Source of the DNA: an uncultured Bacteroidales bacterium
Lineage (GTDB): Bacteria > Bacteroidota > Bacteroidia > Bacteroidales > Paludibacteraceae
Direction: 5' to 3'
Length of the DNA stretch: 64,000 bases
Assembly: GCA_902798385.1 (NCBI GenBank)
Contig: CADBWK010000001.1
Location: forward strand, 158,842 to 222,841
The notes under the pieces are model-generated. The model was not told the DNA's origin and did not search any database. It saw nothing but the letters and a program-made list of their open reading frames with translations. Of the stretch, positions 1-8,390 are shown in pieces (the first letter of the stretch is position 1; every line of letters begins with the position of its first letter). Position numbers and translations under genes: made by a program.

Positions 1-542
1 CCGCCCACTGCCACATTGTCTGAGATGTTTTTATAGACCACTGTGTTGGGTGCAATACGTACGTTTTTGCCAATATGTATGTCGCCGTATATCTTACTAC
101 CCATCGCAAGTTCCACATGGTCTTCTATTGTGGGACGTGCTTCAGGTATGTCTTTATTGCCAATGACAACACCGGTTGATACGGTGCAATAGTTGCCCAT
201 CTTGCGGCAATTAATTATAACTCCTCCTGAAAAATGAGCAATCTTTATACCATAACCTACCATGTTTGCACCGATGTGAATGCCATATCGATGTCCCATG
301 CGGCTGTGGCGTACATTCCAGTATTTGCGGACCAATTCATGGATGATGTTGGTTGAGGTATTTGTCCAATATTCCAAGTGGCGTAATGTGTGCAAATATT
401 TGAGGACATGTGCTTGCTCGTCACCAATAGCCAGTTTGATAATATATTGGATATATCCGGAGATTGTATAGCGTGTCGGCATTCCGGCACGTATGGCATC
501 TTCCTGCAGGTAAAAATTTAAATCCTTCTTACTCTTAATCAT
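1..542 (-). CDS. Serine acetyltransferase-like hexapeptide acyltransferase, 3' end outside the window
   Basis: Reading leftward from an ATG at 542, the frame stays open to the window edge (about 180 codons), so the C-terminus is missing. The N-terminal half is helical and charged. The distal part has the spaced small and aliphatic residues of a left-handed beta-helix (stretches such as IGANMVGYGIKIAH, GGVIINCRKMGNY and GNKDIPEARPTIEDHVELA), as in serine O-acetyltransferase (CysE) and capsule acetyltransferases. It lies 3 nt after a nucleotidyltransferase in a sugar-nucleotide operon, so O- or N-acetylation of a surface sugar is as likely as cysteine synthesis. The acceptor cannot be read from the sequence. 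Confidence 0.75.
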   Translation of the reverse strand, partial: MIKSKKDLNFYLQEDAIRAGMPTRYTISGYIQYIIKLAIGDEQAHVLKYLHTLRHLEYWTNTSTNIIHELVRKYWNVRHSRMGHRYGIHIGANMVGYGIKIAHFSGGVIINCRKMGNYCTVSTGVVIGNKDIPEARPTIEDHVELAMGSKIYGDIHIGKNVRIAPNTVVYKNISDNVAVG

Positions 543-545
543 TGT

Positions 546-1280
546 TTATTTCCCGTATTTCTCGCAGGCCTCGTAATAGGTGTCGAGGCTGCCTATATCC
601 AATCGTCCGCCGTTCATCGGCCAGGCGTGCATCGTGGTGTGCTCTACCAGATAATGCGCCAGATTACCAGGGGCATCGTTCCCGCAACCGTTCTCCAGAC
701 AATGACGAATCAGGTCAAAATCTTTCTGCATATACAGATAGAACGGCGGCACAGCATGATGCGTCTTCGGAACTTGCGGTTTCTCCGCCATTTCCAGCAC
801 TTTGTTGTTCTCGTCCAGCACCACCACACCCGTGCGCTGTAGTTTCTCTATCGACGGCTGTTCGTGGTACATGATACAACTGGTGCCATTTTCTTTTGCA
901 AAATCCACGAAATCTTGGAAATGGAAGAAGAGGAGGTTGTCGGCTGCCACCACCAAGATGTCTTCTTTCAGCGCCATGTGCTCGATAGCGAACAGCAGGT
1001 CGCCTACCGCACCCAGACGCGTCTCGTTGCTACTCGTGCCGTCGTCCAAGATCGTCACGGGCTTGGTATAGTGTTGCTCCTTAGCCCATTTCTCAAAGAT
1101 CGGCGCAAAACGATGGTTCGTGATGATGATATGCTCGTTGATAGCCGCGATCGGATCGATATCGTCCAATAGGCGACCTAAAATAGTGTTATCGCCTATC
1201 TTCAACAGCGGTTTGGGGAAGTTCTTCGTCAATTCGCCCAAACGTGTTGCGTATCCTGCTGCTATCACGATCGTTTTCAT
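546..1280 (-). CDS. Sugar-1-phosphate nucleotidyltransferase (NTP_transferase family)
   Basis: A 244-residue protein opening MKTIVIAAGYATRLGEL, the nucleotide-binding signature of sugar-1-phosphate nucleotidyltransferases (here AAGYATRLGE), followed by FPKPLLKIGD. This start is chosen because its ATG overlaps the kinase stop codon upstream in an ATGA arrangement; an earlier in-frame start would run into the kinase. The family joins a sugar 1-phosphate to an NTP, giving NDP-sugar and pyrophosphate. Translational coupling to a GHMP sugar kinase suggests that it uses the kinase product, forming a two-step salvage route to an NDP-sugar. The nucleotide and sugar are not determined; a uronic acid is the inferred substrate because of the kinase type. 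Confidence 0.85.
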   Translation of the reverse strand: MKTIVIAAGYATRLGELTKNFPKPLLKIGDNTILGRLLDDIDPIAAINEHIIITNHRFAPIFEKWAKEQHYTKPVTILDDGTSSNETRLGAVGDLLFAIEHMALKEDILVVAADNLLFFHFQDFVDFAKENGTSCIMYHEQPSIEKLQRTGVVVLDENNKVLEMAEKPQVPKTHHAVPPFYLYMQKDFDLIRHCLENGCGNDAPGNLAHYLVEHTTMHAWPMNGGRLDIGSLDTYYEACEKYGK

Positions 1281-2425
1281 GCTTCCACAAAGCGGGCACC
1301 GTCGGTCGAGTGTACCCAATAGATACCAAATGTCTTCTTGTATTCCGGATATTGCGCCAGATACTCTCGGGTGATGGATTCTTCCACTTCTTTCTTATAC
1401 GCCGGATCCACCAGCGCGATCACCGCACCTTTGAAACCCGCACCGCTGAACCGACCTCCATACACTCCTTCAAGGTTCTTGAGGATGGTGTAGATGGCGA
1501 TCAACTCCGGACTGCCGCATTCATAGTTATGGATCGAACTCTCACAACTCTGCTTGATCAGTTGACCGAACAATTCCATGTTTCCGCTTTCCCACGCCGT
1601 CACACCTTTGCGTACACGACGGTATTCGGAGTAGAAATGTTCCGCCCTGCGGGCAAAGCGAGCCGGCATGCGGTCTTTGGTCTCTTCATACATCTCCAGC
1701 GGCACATCACGCAGAAAGGTTTGATCCAGCGGTCGGATTGGTTGCTCTTTGTAGGCTTGCATACACCATGCGGCAGTTTTGCACTCACTCACACGCAGGT
1801 TATAGTCGCTGTTAACCAGACTGCGTGTCAAGCCCGAGAAGATGATCGCAATCTCGTATTTACCCAAGTCCTCGCCGGGTTCAATCAACCGGTACTGCTC
1901 CGTGGCGGTGTCCAAAAAGAGCAGTTTGCCTTGTTCGCCCAACGCGATACAAGCCTGATCCAAGATACCGTTATTCAATCCGATATATTCGCGCTCGGCT
2001 TCCGAAGCGATCTTGATCACCTCCATCTTTGTCAGAGTAATCGCATTCGCTTTGGCAAAAGCCATCACGTACGCAATCAAAACGGCGGCACTGCTGCTCA
2101 AGCCTCCGATAGGCAATGAACCCGTGATCTCGCCCTCGATGCCGTGTTGGAGCACAAAGCGTTTGCTCAATGCATACTTGGCGCCGCGCACATAGTCGCC
2201 CCAGTTACCCTCCTTTACACGCGTCTTGTCGTCGATACGTATATTCACCTCTCCGGTGAAGGAATGGCTCGTAAGACGAACACTCCCGTCCTCGGTAATG
2301 TTAAACCATAGATCCACACCTTTGTCGATGGCAAAACCCGATACCAGACCGTGCTGGTGATCGACGTGCGCACCCAGAGGACAAACGCGGTAGGGCGCAA
2401 AAATATGATAGGCGTAATTTTTCAT
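1277..2425 (-). CDS. GHMP sugar kinase, galacturonokinase/galactokinase-like
   Basis: A 382-residue GHMP kinase. The N-terminal sugar motif reads PYRVCPLGAHVDHQHG, the ATP loop is PIGGLSSSAAV (near residue 107) and the C-terminal motif is GRFSGAGFKG. Ordinary galactokinases have an RVNLIGEHTDY-type motif; PLGAHVDHQ together with NYNLRVSEC-like (here DYNLRVSEC), NGILDQA and AEHFYSE match, from memory, plant galacturonokinase better than GalK. It is therefore called a uronic-acid or galactose 1-kinase rather than galK. The ATG overlaps the TAA of the UDP-glucose dehydrogenase (TAATG) and the stop overlaps the nucleotidyltransferase start, so the three are tightly coupled. Substrate assignment is inference. 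Confidence 0.8.
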   Translation of the reverse strand: MKNYAYHIFAPYRVCPLGAHVDHQHGLVSGFAIDKGVDLWFNITEDGSVRLTSHSFTGEVNIRIDDKTRVKEGNWGDYVRGAKYALSKRFVLQHGIEGEITGSLPIGGLSSSAAVLIAYVMAFAKANAITLTKMEVIKIASEAEREYIGLNNGILDQACIALGEQGKLLFLDTATEQYRLIEPGEDLGKYEIAIIFSGLTRSLVNSDYNLRVSECKTAAWCMQAYKEQPIRPLDQTFLRDVPLEMYEETKDRMPARFARRAEHFYSEYRRVRKGVTAWESGNMELFGQLIKQSCESSIHNYECGSPELIAIYTILKNLEGVYGGRFSGAGFKGAVIALVDPAYKKEVEESITREYLAQYPEYKKTFGIYWVHSTDGARFVEA

Positions 2426-3663
2426 TAATCTCTTCGGAATATGTCGCGTGTATATACCTTTTCTTGCACGTCATCCAGCACCGCATCGTAGCGGTTGGCG
2501 ATGATGGCTTGGCTGCGAAGTTTGAATTGTGCCAAATCATTCACCACTTCGCTACCAAAGAACGTCGTGCCGTTCTCCAGCGTCGGCTCGTAGATGATGA
2601 CCTGTGCACCCTTGGCTTTGACGCGTTTCATGATGCCTTGGATAGAAGATTGACGGAAATTATCGCTGTTCGATTTCATCGTCAGACGGTACACTCCGAT
2701 CGTGCAGTGCTTCTCCTCGCTCGCGTCGAAATCGCCCTTATGGTAGTAGTCGTAATATCCGGCTTTAGCCAGTACGCGGTCGGCGATGAAGTCCTTTCTC
2801 GTGCGGTTACTCTCCACGATCGCCTCGATCAGGTTCTCCGGCACGTCCTCGTAGTTAGCCAGCAACTGCTTCGTGTCCTTCGGCAGACAGTAGCCGCCAT
2901 AACCGAACGAAGGATTGTTATAGTGCGTGCCGATACGCGGATCGAGACAGACGCCGTCGATGATCGATTGCGTATCCAGACCCTTCATCTCCGCGTAAGT
3001 GTCGAGTTCGTTGAAATAGCTGACACGCAGCGCCAGATAGGTATTGGCGAACAACTTCACTGCTTCCGCTTCCGTCAAACCCATGATACGTACTTCCACA
3101 TCTTGTTTGATGGCACCTTCTTTGAGCAGTTTTGCAAAGGTATCAGCTGCCTGATACATAGCAGTATTGTCTAGGATAGTACCGACAATGATACGACTTG
3201 GGTAGAGGTTATCATAGAGTGCCTTGCTCTCGCGCAGGAACTCCGGCGAGAAGAGGATGTTGTTGCAGCTGTATTTCTCGCGAACGGACTTCGTGTATCC
3301 GACAGGGATGGTCGATTTGATGACCATGATCGCGTTCGGGTTGACGCGCAGCACCGTCTCGATAACGTTCTCTACGGCACTCGTGTCGAAGTAATTGAGC
3401 CGACTGTCATAGTTCGTCGGCGCGGCAATCACCACATACTCCGCATCCTTATACGCCGCCTCGGCATCCAAGGTAGCCGTTAAATGGAGATTCTTCTCAG
3501 TGAGATATCGCTCGATATACTCGTCCTGAATAGGGGATTTGCGATGATTGATCGCCTCCACCTTCTCCGGCACGATATCCACCGCCGTTACCTCGTTGTG
3601 TTGGGCGAGTAGGGTAGCTATACTAAGCCCCACATACCCCGTTCCTGCAACTGCAATTTTCAT
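2425..3663 (-). CDS. ugd: UDP-glucose 6-dehydrogenase
   Basis: A 412-residue NAD-dependent dehydrogenase that oxidises UDP-glucose to UDP-glucuronate. The Rossmann motif [10 protein letters not shown] starts at residue 7, the central helical domain contains the [13 protein letters not shown] segment with the catalytic lysine, the nucleophile cysteine sits in [10 protein letters not shown] (about residue 257), and a complete C-terminal UDP-binding domain follows. Length is typical of the shorter (Klebsiella-type) enzymes. It is second in the operon, 1 nt after the short paralogue and overlapping the kinase by one base. UDP-glucuronate would feed capsule or exopolysaccharide synthesis. Confidence 0.93.
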   Translation of the reverse strand: MKIAVAGTGYVGLSIATLLAQHNEVTAVDIVPEKVEAINHRKSPIQDEYIERYLTEKNLHLTATLDAEAAYKDAEYVVIAAPTNYDSRLNYFDTSAVENVIETVLRVNPNAIMVIKSTIPVGYTKSVREKYSCNNILFSPEFLRESKALYDNLYPSRIIVGTILDNTAMYQAADTFAKLLKEGAIKQDVEVRIMGLTEAEAVKLFANTYLALRVSYFNELDTYAEMKGLDTQSIIDGVCLDPRIGTHYNNPSFGYGGYCLPKDTKQLLANYEDVPENLIEAIVESNRTRKDFIADRVLAKAGYYDYYHKGDFDASEEKHCTIGVYRLTMKSNSDNFRQSSIQGIMKRVKAKGAQVIIYEPTLENGTTFFGSEVVNDLAQFKLRSQAIIANRYDAVLDDVQEKVYTRDIFRRD

Positions 3664-3664
3664 T

Positions 3665-4420
3665 TTAAATATGCTCTTCTACACCTCTAAAGTGTACATT
3701 TAACTCATGAAGATGCTCCAACAGCGTACCTAACGACGTACCTTTGGTCATCTCGGCAAAAGCGTTCACATCTTTCGGGAAGCACTTACCGCCGTAACCG
3801 TACTTACCGTCCGGTCCCGGAACATAGGTGTGGGTGTCGTTGATATATCCCGACAGCAACACGCCCGTGTGCACCTTGCGCCAGTCCGCACCCATCTTCT
3901 CGCAGTACTCGCGGCAGGCGTTGAAGTACGTAACCTTGTACGCACCGAACACATTGTGCATGTATTTGGTCAACTCAGCCTCCAGCGGCGACATCACCGT
4001 GAATTTCTTGCCCACAAAGATCTTCGTCAGTAATTCCTGTGCACCGGTGAACACCATCGTCTGCTTGTTGAAGTCCTCGATAAATGTACGCTCGGTCAAG
4101 AACTCCGGCATGTAATACACATTGTGGCCGGTCTCTTTGGTCAACATCGCACTCGTACCCGGCAGAATGGTCGTACGAACAAATACCGGCACGTCAGGCA
4201 ATTTCTTAATCAATTCCTTCATCAGCGTCAGGTCTTGCGTACCGTCCTCTTCGGTCGGCACATGAATCTGCAAGAACGCGATGTCGATGTCGCTCAAATC
4301 ATCATTGTAACCCTTGTACGGATCGCTGATGAATAACTTACATTCAGGGTTGTTGTGCTCCAACCAGTTTTTCAGGGCTCCTCCTACGAAGCCACACCCG
4401 ATAATTCCTACTTTTATCAT
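3665..4420 (-). CDS. Short UDP-glucose/GDP-mannose dehydrogenase-family protein lacking the C-terminal domain
   Basis: A 251-residue paralogue of the next gene. It has the N-terminal Rossmann fold ([13 protein letters not shown]), the central domain with [15 protein letters not shown], and the catalytic-cysteine motif YGGKCFPKD near residue 213, then ends about 40 residues later. The whole C-terminal substrate-binding domain of about 100-150 residues is absent. The ATG at 4420 is chosen because it begins directly at the Rossmann strand and lies 43 nt downstream of a good promoter; the upstream extension would include the transcription start. As catalytic residues are retained it is not an obvious pseudogene. 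It may act with the full-length enzyme or on a different substrate. Confidence 0.82.
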   Translation of the reverse strand: MIKVGIIGCGFVGGALKNWLEHNNPECKLFISDPYKGYNDDLSDIDIAFLQIHVPTEEDGTQDLTLMKELIKKLPDVPVFVRTTILPGTSAMLTKETGHNVYYMPEFLTERTFIEDFNKQTMVFTGAQELLTKIFVGKKFTVMSPLEAELTKYMHNVFGAYKVTYFNACREYCEKMGADWRKVHTGVLLSGYINDTHTYVPGPDGKYGYGGKCFPKDVNAFAEMTKGTSLGTLLEHLHELNVHFRGVEEHI

Positions 4421-4462
4421 TTTTGATATGTTGTTTTTATTCGTTTTCTTACAAAAAGCCTG

Positions 4463-4493
4463 CAAAATTACAACTTTTTTTTCATATACGCAA
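4463..4493 (-). promoter_or_regulatory. Promoter of the sugar-nucleotide operon
   Basis: On the minus strand TTGC, a 19-nt spacer, then TAATTTTG followed by CA fits the Bacteroidetes -33/-7 promoter. It would start transcription about 35 nt upstream of the ATG at 4420. Confidence 0.7.
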
Positions 4494-4530
4494 GTGCGCG
4501 CGCATTTTTCCTTAAATTTTTTCTCGTTTT

Positions 4531-4562
4531 TTTGCAGATGTCAATTCTTTGTTGTACCTTTG
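4531..4562 (+). promoter_or_regulatory. Promoter upstream of the 140-residue orphan gene
   Basis: TTTG at 4531-4534, a 20-nt spacer and TACCTTTG at 4555-4562. The predicted leader before the ATG at 4735 is about 165 nt, long for this window, and contains the 11-nt tandem repeat. Confidence 0.75.
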
Positions 4563-4637
4563 CAACTGCAAAGGGTCGGGGAATACTATATTCATCCTAT
4601 ACTCTGGTTATAGTGTGGTAGGCTTATGATAGGCTTA

Positions 4638-4692
4638 ATCACTAAGGTATCATTAAGGAATCATTAAATAATCACTAAAGATTAGTTAAAGA
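4638..4692. repeat. Five tandem 11-nt repeats in the leader
   Basis: Consecutive units ATCACTAAGGT, ATCATTAAGGA, ATCATTAAATA, ATCACTAAAGA and TTAGTTAAAGA, followed by a decayed sixth. The period of 11 nt is close to one helical turn, so each copy presents the same face of the DNA. All lie in the predicted 5' leader of the next gene. Confidence 0.85.
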
Positions 4693-4734
4693 ATAATCAA
4701 TGATATATACGTAAAAGATAGGAAAGAAAGAATT

Positions 4735-5157
4735 ATGTCAAAGGCAGAATTAAGTGCGGGATTGGATGTCCTGCGAGGGAAAATGAGCGGGCAAGGAAGT
4801 TCGAATGCGCATATGGTGATGCGTATCAAGAGCTACCGCGACGACGAAGGGAACATTGTATCTATGGGTCCGCAAGAGTATTACCGTTTGAGAAAGCGCG
4901 ACTACAAGTATCGACCGAGGACGGCGGCGGAAGAGGCGCAGGCGGGGATTTGGCGTGAGGTATGTCGCGAGGCGAGTGCGATCGTAAAGGACACGAGTCA
5001 TCCGAGGTACGCAGAACTGCGGGCACGATGGAATGCGCAGTTCAAGGGCGGTTGCGATGCTTTTTTGAATGAAGGTCGGAAAGAGAAGGTCGTTTACGGG
5101 ATGTTTCCCGTGTTCGTACGGATGGTACTATTAAAAGAGAGGAAACCAGGAGACTAG
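4735..5157 (+). CDS. Hypothetical protein, 140 residues
   Basis: I do not recognise this protein. It is basic and soluble, with no signal peptide or membrane segment, and contains a central Arg/Tyr-rich stretch (YYRLRKRDYKYRPRTAAEEAQ) and a helical second half. The ATG at 4735 is preceded by an A/G-rich leader (aggaaagaaagaatt). It stands alone between a long repeat-bearing leader and a terminator, so it is a monocistronic unit. Its stop codon lies inside a second short-period repeat (5140-5179). Codon use resembles that of its neighbours, so it is likely a genuine gene. No function is proposed. Confidence 0.6.
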   Translation: MSKAELSAGLDVLRGKMSGQGSSNAHMVMRIKSYRDDEGNIVSMGPQEYYRLRKRDYKYRPRTAAEEAQAGIWREVCREASAIVKDTSHPRYAELRARWNAQFKGGCDAFLNEGRKEKVVYGMFPVFVRMVLLKERKPGD

Positions 5158-5179
5158 GAAACTATGGAACTAGGGAAAC
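5140..5179. repeat. 8-nt-period tandem repeat spanning a stop codon
   Basis: Units AGGAAACC, AGGAGACT, AGGAAACT, ATGGAACT and AGGGAAAC follow one another. The TAG stop of the preceding gene (5155-5157) lies within the run, so the last codons and the 3' untranslated region are made of repeat. Confidence 0.75.
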
Positions 5180-5215
5180 GGAAATAGGAGAGCCGAATAA
5201 TATGCGGCAGAACAA

Positions 5216-5276
5216 CCGAAGCCGGGCGCCTATCAGTCGGAGAAATAAACGAAGAGGCGCTTCGGTGCTTTTTTTG
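5216..5276 (+). terminator. Intrinsic terminator
   Basis: CCGAA (5216-5220) and GCGCCT pair with AGGCGC and TTCGG across a loop of about 24 nt, and the right arm is followed by TGC and seven T residues (5270-5275). A smaller nested hairpin with a TTCG loop is also possible. It ends the orphan-gene transcript before the next promoter. Confidence 0.65.
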
Positions 5277-5294
5277 TATAAAAATATACAAATA

Positions 5295-5326
5295 TTTGCA
5301 TATGTCATTTTTTTTGTGTACCTTTG
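5295..5326 (+). promoter_or_regulatory. Promoter of the DUF2723 operon
   Basis: TTTG at 5295-5298, a 20-nt spacer that starts CATATGTCA, and TACCTTTG at 5319-5326. The start codon is at 5376, giving a leader of about 45 nt. It is one of the closest matches to the window-wide promoter consensus. Confidence 0.8.
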
Positions 5327-5375
5327 CACCCGATTTTGCCGTAATGTGGCCTAATAATAAAAAATCAACGATAAA

Positions 5376-8300
5376 ATGAAGCAATTTAAATTATGGAATA
5401 CGCTGTGCGGATGGGCTGTTTTTGCCGTTGCCGCTGCGACGTATCTCCTTACGATGGAGCCCACCGCCTCGTTCTGGGACTGCGGTGAGTTCATCTCCAG
5501 CGCCTGGAAACTGGACGTTGGTCACCCGCCCGGAGCACCGTTCTTTATGCTCATGGGGCATTTCTTTAGTCTGTTTGCCAGTGACACCTCGCACGTAGCG
5601 ATGTGCGTCAACGCCCTCTCGGCGCTTGCATCAGCATTCACGATTCTGTTCCTTTTCTGGACGATCACAGCGCTCGCGAAGAAACTCGTTGCGCCGGACA
5701 GTCTCTGGAAGGGGATTGGTATCCTTGGTGCCGGAGCTGTTGGAGCCTTGGCGTACACGTTTAGCGACACGTTCTGGTTCAGTGCAGTTGAAGGCGAGGT
5801 GTATGCGAGCTCGTCGCTCTTCACGGCTGTCGTGTTCTGGTTAATCCTCAAGTGGGACGAGCAGGCTGAGGAAGAGGGTAGTGACAAATGGCTGATAGCG
5901 ATCGCCTACCTGATGGGCTTGAGTATTGGCGTGCACCTTTTGAACTTGCTGACCATACCGGCTATCGGACTCGTTTATTACTTCCGTAAATACGAGTTCA
6001 GCTGGAAGGGAATGATTTATGCGTTCCTGGCTTCCTGCGCGGTGTTGCTCGTGATCCTGTACGGCATCATCCCGGGTGTCCCGACGCTGATCGGTTGGTT
6101 CGAGTTGTTGTTCGTCAACGGCCTCGGATGTCCGTTCAATACGGGTCTGGCAGTGTGCCTCGTGCTGATTGCCGCCTTCCTGACTTGGGCAATCTGGTAC
6201 ACGCGTAAAAGCGAGTGGAGATGGCTCAATACGGCAGCTATCATGGTGACGGTAATCCTGATCGGTTACAGTAGTTATGCCGCGCTTGTGATCCGCTCCA
6301 ATGCAGACACACCGATGGATCAGAACAGTCCGGACAACGTGTTCAGCCTCAAGTACTACCTCAACCGTGAGCAGTACGGCGACCGTCCTTTGTTCTACGG
6401 TCAGACCTATAATGCCCCGGTAGAACTGCGTGTCGAAGGCAACATGTGCATCCCCGTCGAGAAGAAGGGTCATGCCCAATACGCCCCGGCGCCGAAAGTA
6501 GAAGGCGAGAAGGACAAATATGTGATCACCGGTTACAAGACGAGTTACAAGTACATGCCGCAGTTCTGTATGCTGTTCCCGCGTATGTACTCGAGTCAGG
6601 GTAGCCACGTGGGGGCATACAAAGAGTGGGCGAACGTAAAGGGCAAACGCGTGCGGTATGAATACTGCGGTCAGCAGAAGACAGAGTACTGTCCGACCTT
6701 CGGCGAGAACCTGCGTTTCTTCTTCCGCTATCAGGTGAACTTCATGTACTGGCGCTACTTCATGTGGAACTTCGCCGGTCGTCAGAACGACCTGCAGTCC
6801 TATGGCGATATCACGAAAGGTAACTGGATCTCGGGTATTTCGTTCATCGATAACGCGATGCTCGGCGACCAAGACCTGCTGCCGACCGAACTCAAGGAGA
6901 ACAAGGGTCATAACGTCTATTATTTCCTGCCGTTGCTGCTCGGTATCATCGGTATTGTATGGCAACTCGGCAAGAAGAAAGAAGGCATGGAGAACTTCAC
7001 GCTGACGTTCCTGCTGTTCTTCCTGACGGGTCTGGCAATCGTGCTGTATCTCAACCAAACGCCGTACCAGCCGCGTGAGCGTGACTATGCGTATGCCGGT
7101 TCGTTCTACGCGTTCTGTATATGGATCGGTCTGGGCGTATTAGCGCTGATTGACTGGATTAACAGCGCCCTCAAATCCGATGCCGGCAAAACCTGTGTTG
7201 CCGTTTTGGCTTCGCTCCTTTGCCTCGGTGTACCAGCGCTCATGGCACAGCAGAACTGGGATGATCACGACCGCAGTCAGCGCTATAGTTGCCGTGATTT
7301 CGGTGCGAACTACCTGAAGAGCTGCGAGACACAGGCTATTCTCTTCTCGAACGGCGATAACGACACCTTCCCCTTGTGGTACAACCAAGAGGTAGAGGAA
7401 GTAGGTACCGACCTGCGTGTATGTAACCTCTCGTACCTACAGACCGATTGGTATATCTCTCAGATGAAACGTCCGTACTACGAGTCCAAGGCACTGCCGA
7501 TCAGCTGGGAGTACAAGGATTTCATGCCGGGCAGCAACGAGATTGCCCGCGTGGACAACCGTCTGGGACAACCGATCAGCGTAGAGAAAGCATTCAATTT
7601 CCTGCGCTCGGACGATCCGCGCACCAAGACCCGTGAGGGCGATAACTACATCCCTTCGGATCAGCTGTACGTAGAGACCCCGGACGGCGAGCAGATCTAC
7701 TTCAAGAAGAAACGCATGTACACGCGCTCGGAGATGATGATCATGGAGATGCTGAGCACGAACAAATGGCAGCGTCCGATGTACTTCTGCGCGACGGTAG
7801 GTAATGACTACTACCTCGGTCTCGAGCCGTATATGGAGCTCACCGGTCTGGCATACCAGATCACGCCGACCCGCAGTCGTGACGGTCAACCGCGCGTCAA
7901 CACGGAGAAGATGTACGAGAACATGATGCATAAGTTCAAATACGGCAACATGAATATCCCGGGCATCTATATCGACGAGAACCTGATGCGCATGTGCCGC
8001 ACTCATCGTATGATGTTCGCCCAGCTGGCAGAACAGTTGATCCGTGAGAACCAACGCGAGAAAGCGCTGGAGGTACTGGACTATGCGGAAGAAATGCTGC
8101 CGGGCTACAACGTACCGTACGACTACACCTCTGCTTCGATGGCGCAGATGTATTTCATGCTCCACGAGGACGAGAAAGCTGTGGCCATCATGGATGTCGT
8201 TGCTAACACGTGCGTTGAGTACCTGCGCTTTGCGCAGAGTCTCGATCGCCGTCAGCGTAACCTGATGGAATCGACCACCGGTCGTGAGGCGGCGATCTTG

Positions 8301-8387
8301 AGTTACGTGCTGCAGACCTGCGAACGTTACGGACAAAAAGAATTAGTGGATAAATACTACGGCGACTATGCCGCGTATGTGAAGTAA
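5376..8387 (+). CDS. DUF2723 (TMEM260/GT117-like) multi-pass membrane glycosyltransferase
   Basis: A 1003-residue protein. The N-terminal ~600 residues carry many hydrophobic membrane segments. The family signature lies close to the N-terminus, with FWDCGEF and GHPPGAP in an extramembrane loop after the first helix, and QPRERDYAYAGSFY follows a later helix. The remaining ~400 residues are soluble and end in a helical, TPR-like region. DUF2723 proteins are a Bacteroidetes hallmark and are related to TMEM260, a protein O-mannosyltransferase; a role in O-glycosylating exported proteins or transferring lipid-linked sugar is therefore plausible, but the substrate is inferred. It heads an operon with the COG0523 GTPase (3-nt gap). 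Confidence 0.85.
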   Translation: MKQFKLWNTLCGWAVFAVAAATYLLTMEPTASFWDCGEFISSAWKLDVGHPPGAPFFMLMGHFFSLFASDTSHVAMCVNALSALASAFTILFLFWTITALAKKLVAPDSLWKGIGILGAGAVGALAYTFSDTFWFSAVEGEVYASSSLFTAVVFWLILKWDEQAEEEGSDKWLIAIAYLMGLSIGVHLLNLLTIPAIGLVYYFRKYEFSWKGMIYAFLASCAVLLVILYGIIPGVPTLIGWFELLFVNGLGCPFNTGLAVCLVLIAAFLTWAIWYTRKSEWRWLNTAAIMVTVILIGYSSYAALVIRSNADTPMDQNSPDNVFSLKYYLNREQYGDRPLFYGQTYNAPVELRVEGNMCIPVEKKGHAQYAPAPKVEGEKDKYVITGYKTSYKYMPQFCMLFPRMYSSQGSHVGAYKEWANVKGKRVRYEYCGQQKTEYCPTFGENLRFFFRYQVNFMYWRYFMWNFAGRQNDLQSYGDITKGNWISGISFIDNAMLGDQDLLPTELKENKGHNVYYFLPLLLGIIGIVWQLGKKKEGMENFTLTFLLFFLTGLAIVLYLNQTPYQPRERDYAYAGSFYAFCIWIGLGVLALIDWINSALKSDAGKTCVAVLASLLCLGVPALMAQQNWDDHDRSQRYSCRDFGANYLKSCETQAILFSNGDNDTFPLWYNQEVEEVGTDLRVCNLSYLQTDWYISQMKRPYYESKALPISWEYKDFMPGSNEIARVDNRLGQPISVEKAFNFLRSDDPRTKTREGDNYIPSDQLYVETPDGEQIYFKKKRMYTRSEMMIMEMLSTNKWQRPMYFCATVGNDYYLGLEPYMELTGLAYQITPTRSRDGQPRVNTEKMYENMMHKFKYGNMNIPGIYIDENLMRMCRTHRMMFAQLAEQLIRENQREKALEVLDYAEEMLPGYNVPYDYTSASMAQMYFMLHEDEKAVAIMDVVANTCVEYLRFAQSLDRRQRNLMESTTGREAAILSYVLQTCERYGQKELVDKYYGDYAAYVK

Positions 8388-8390
8388 AGA

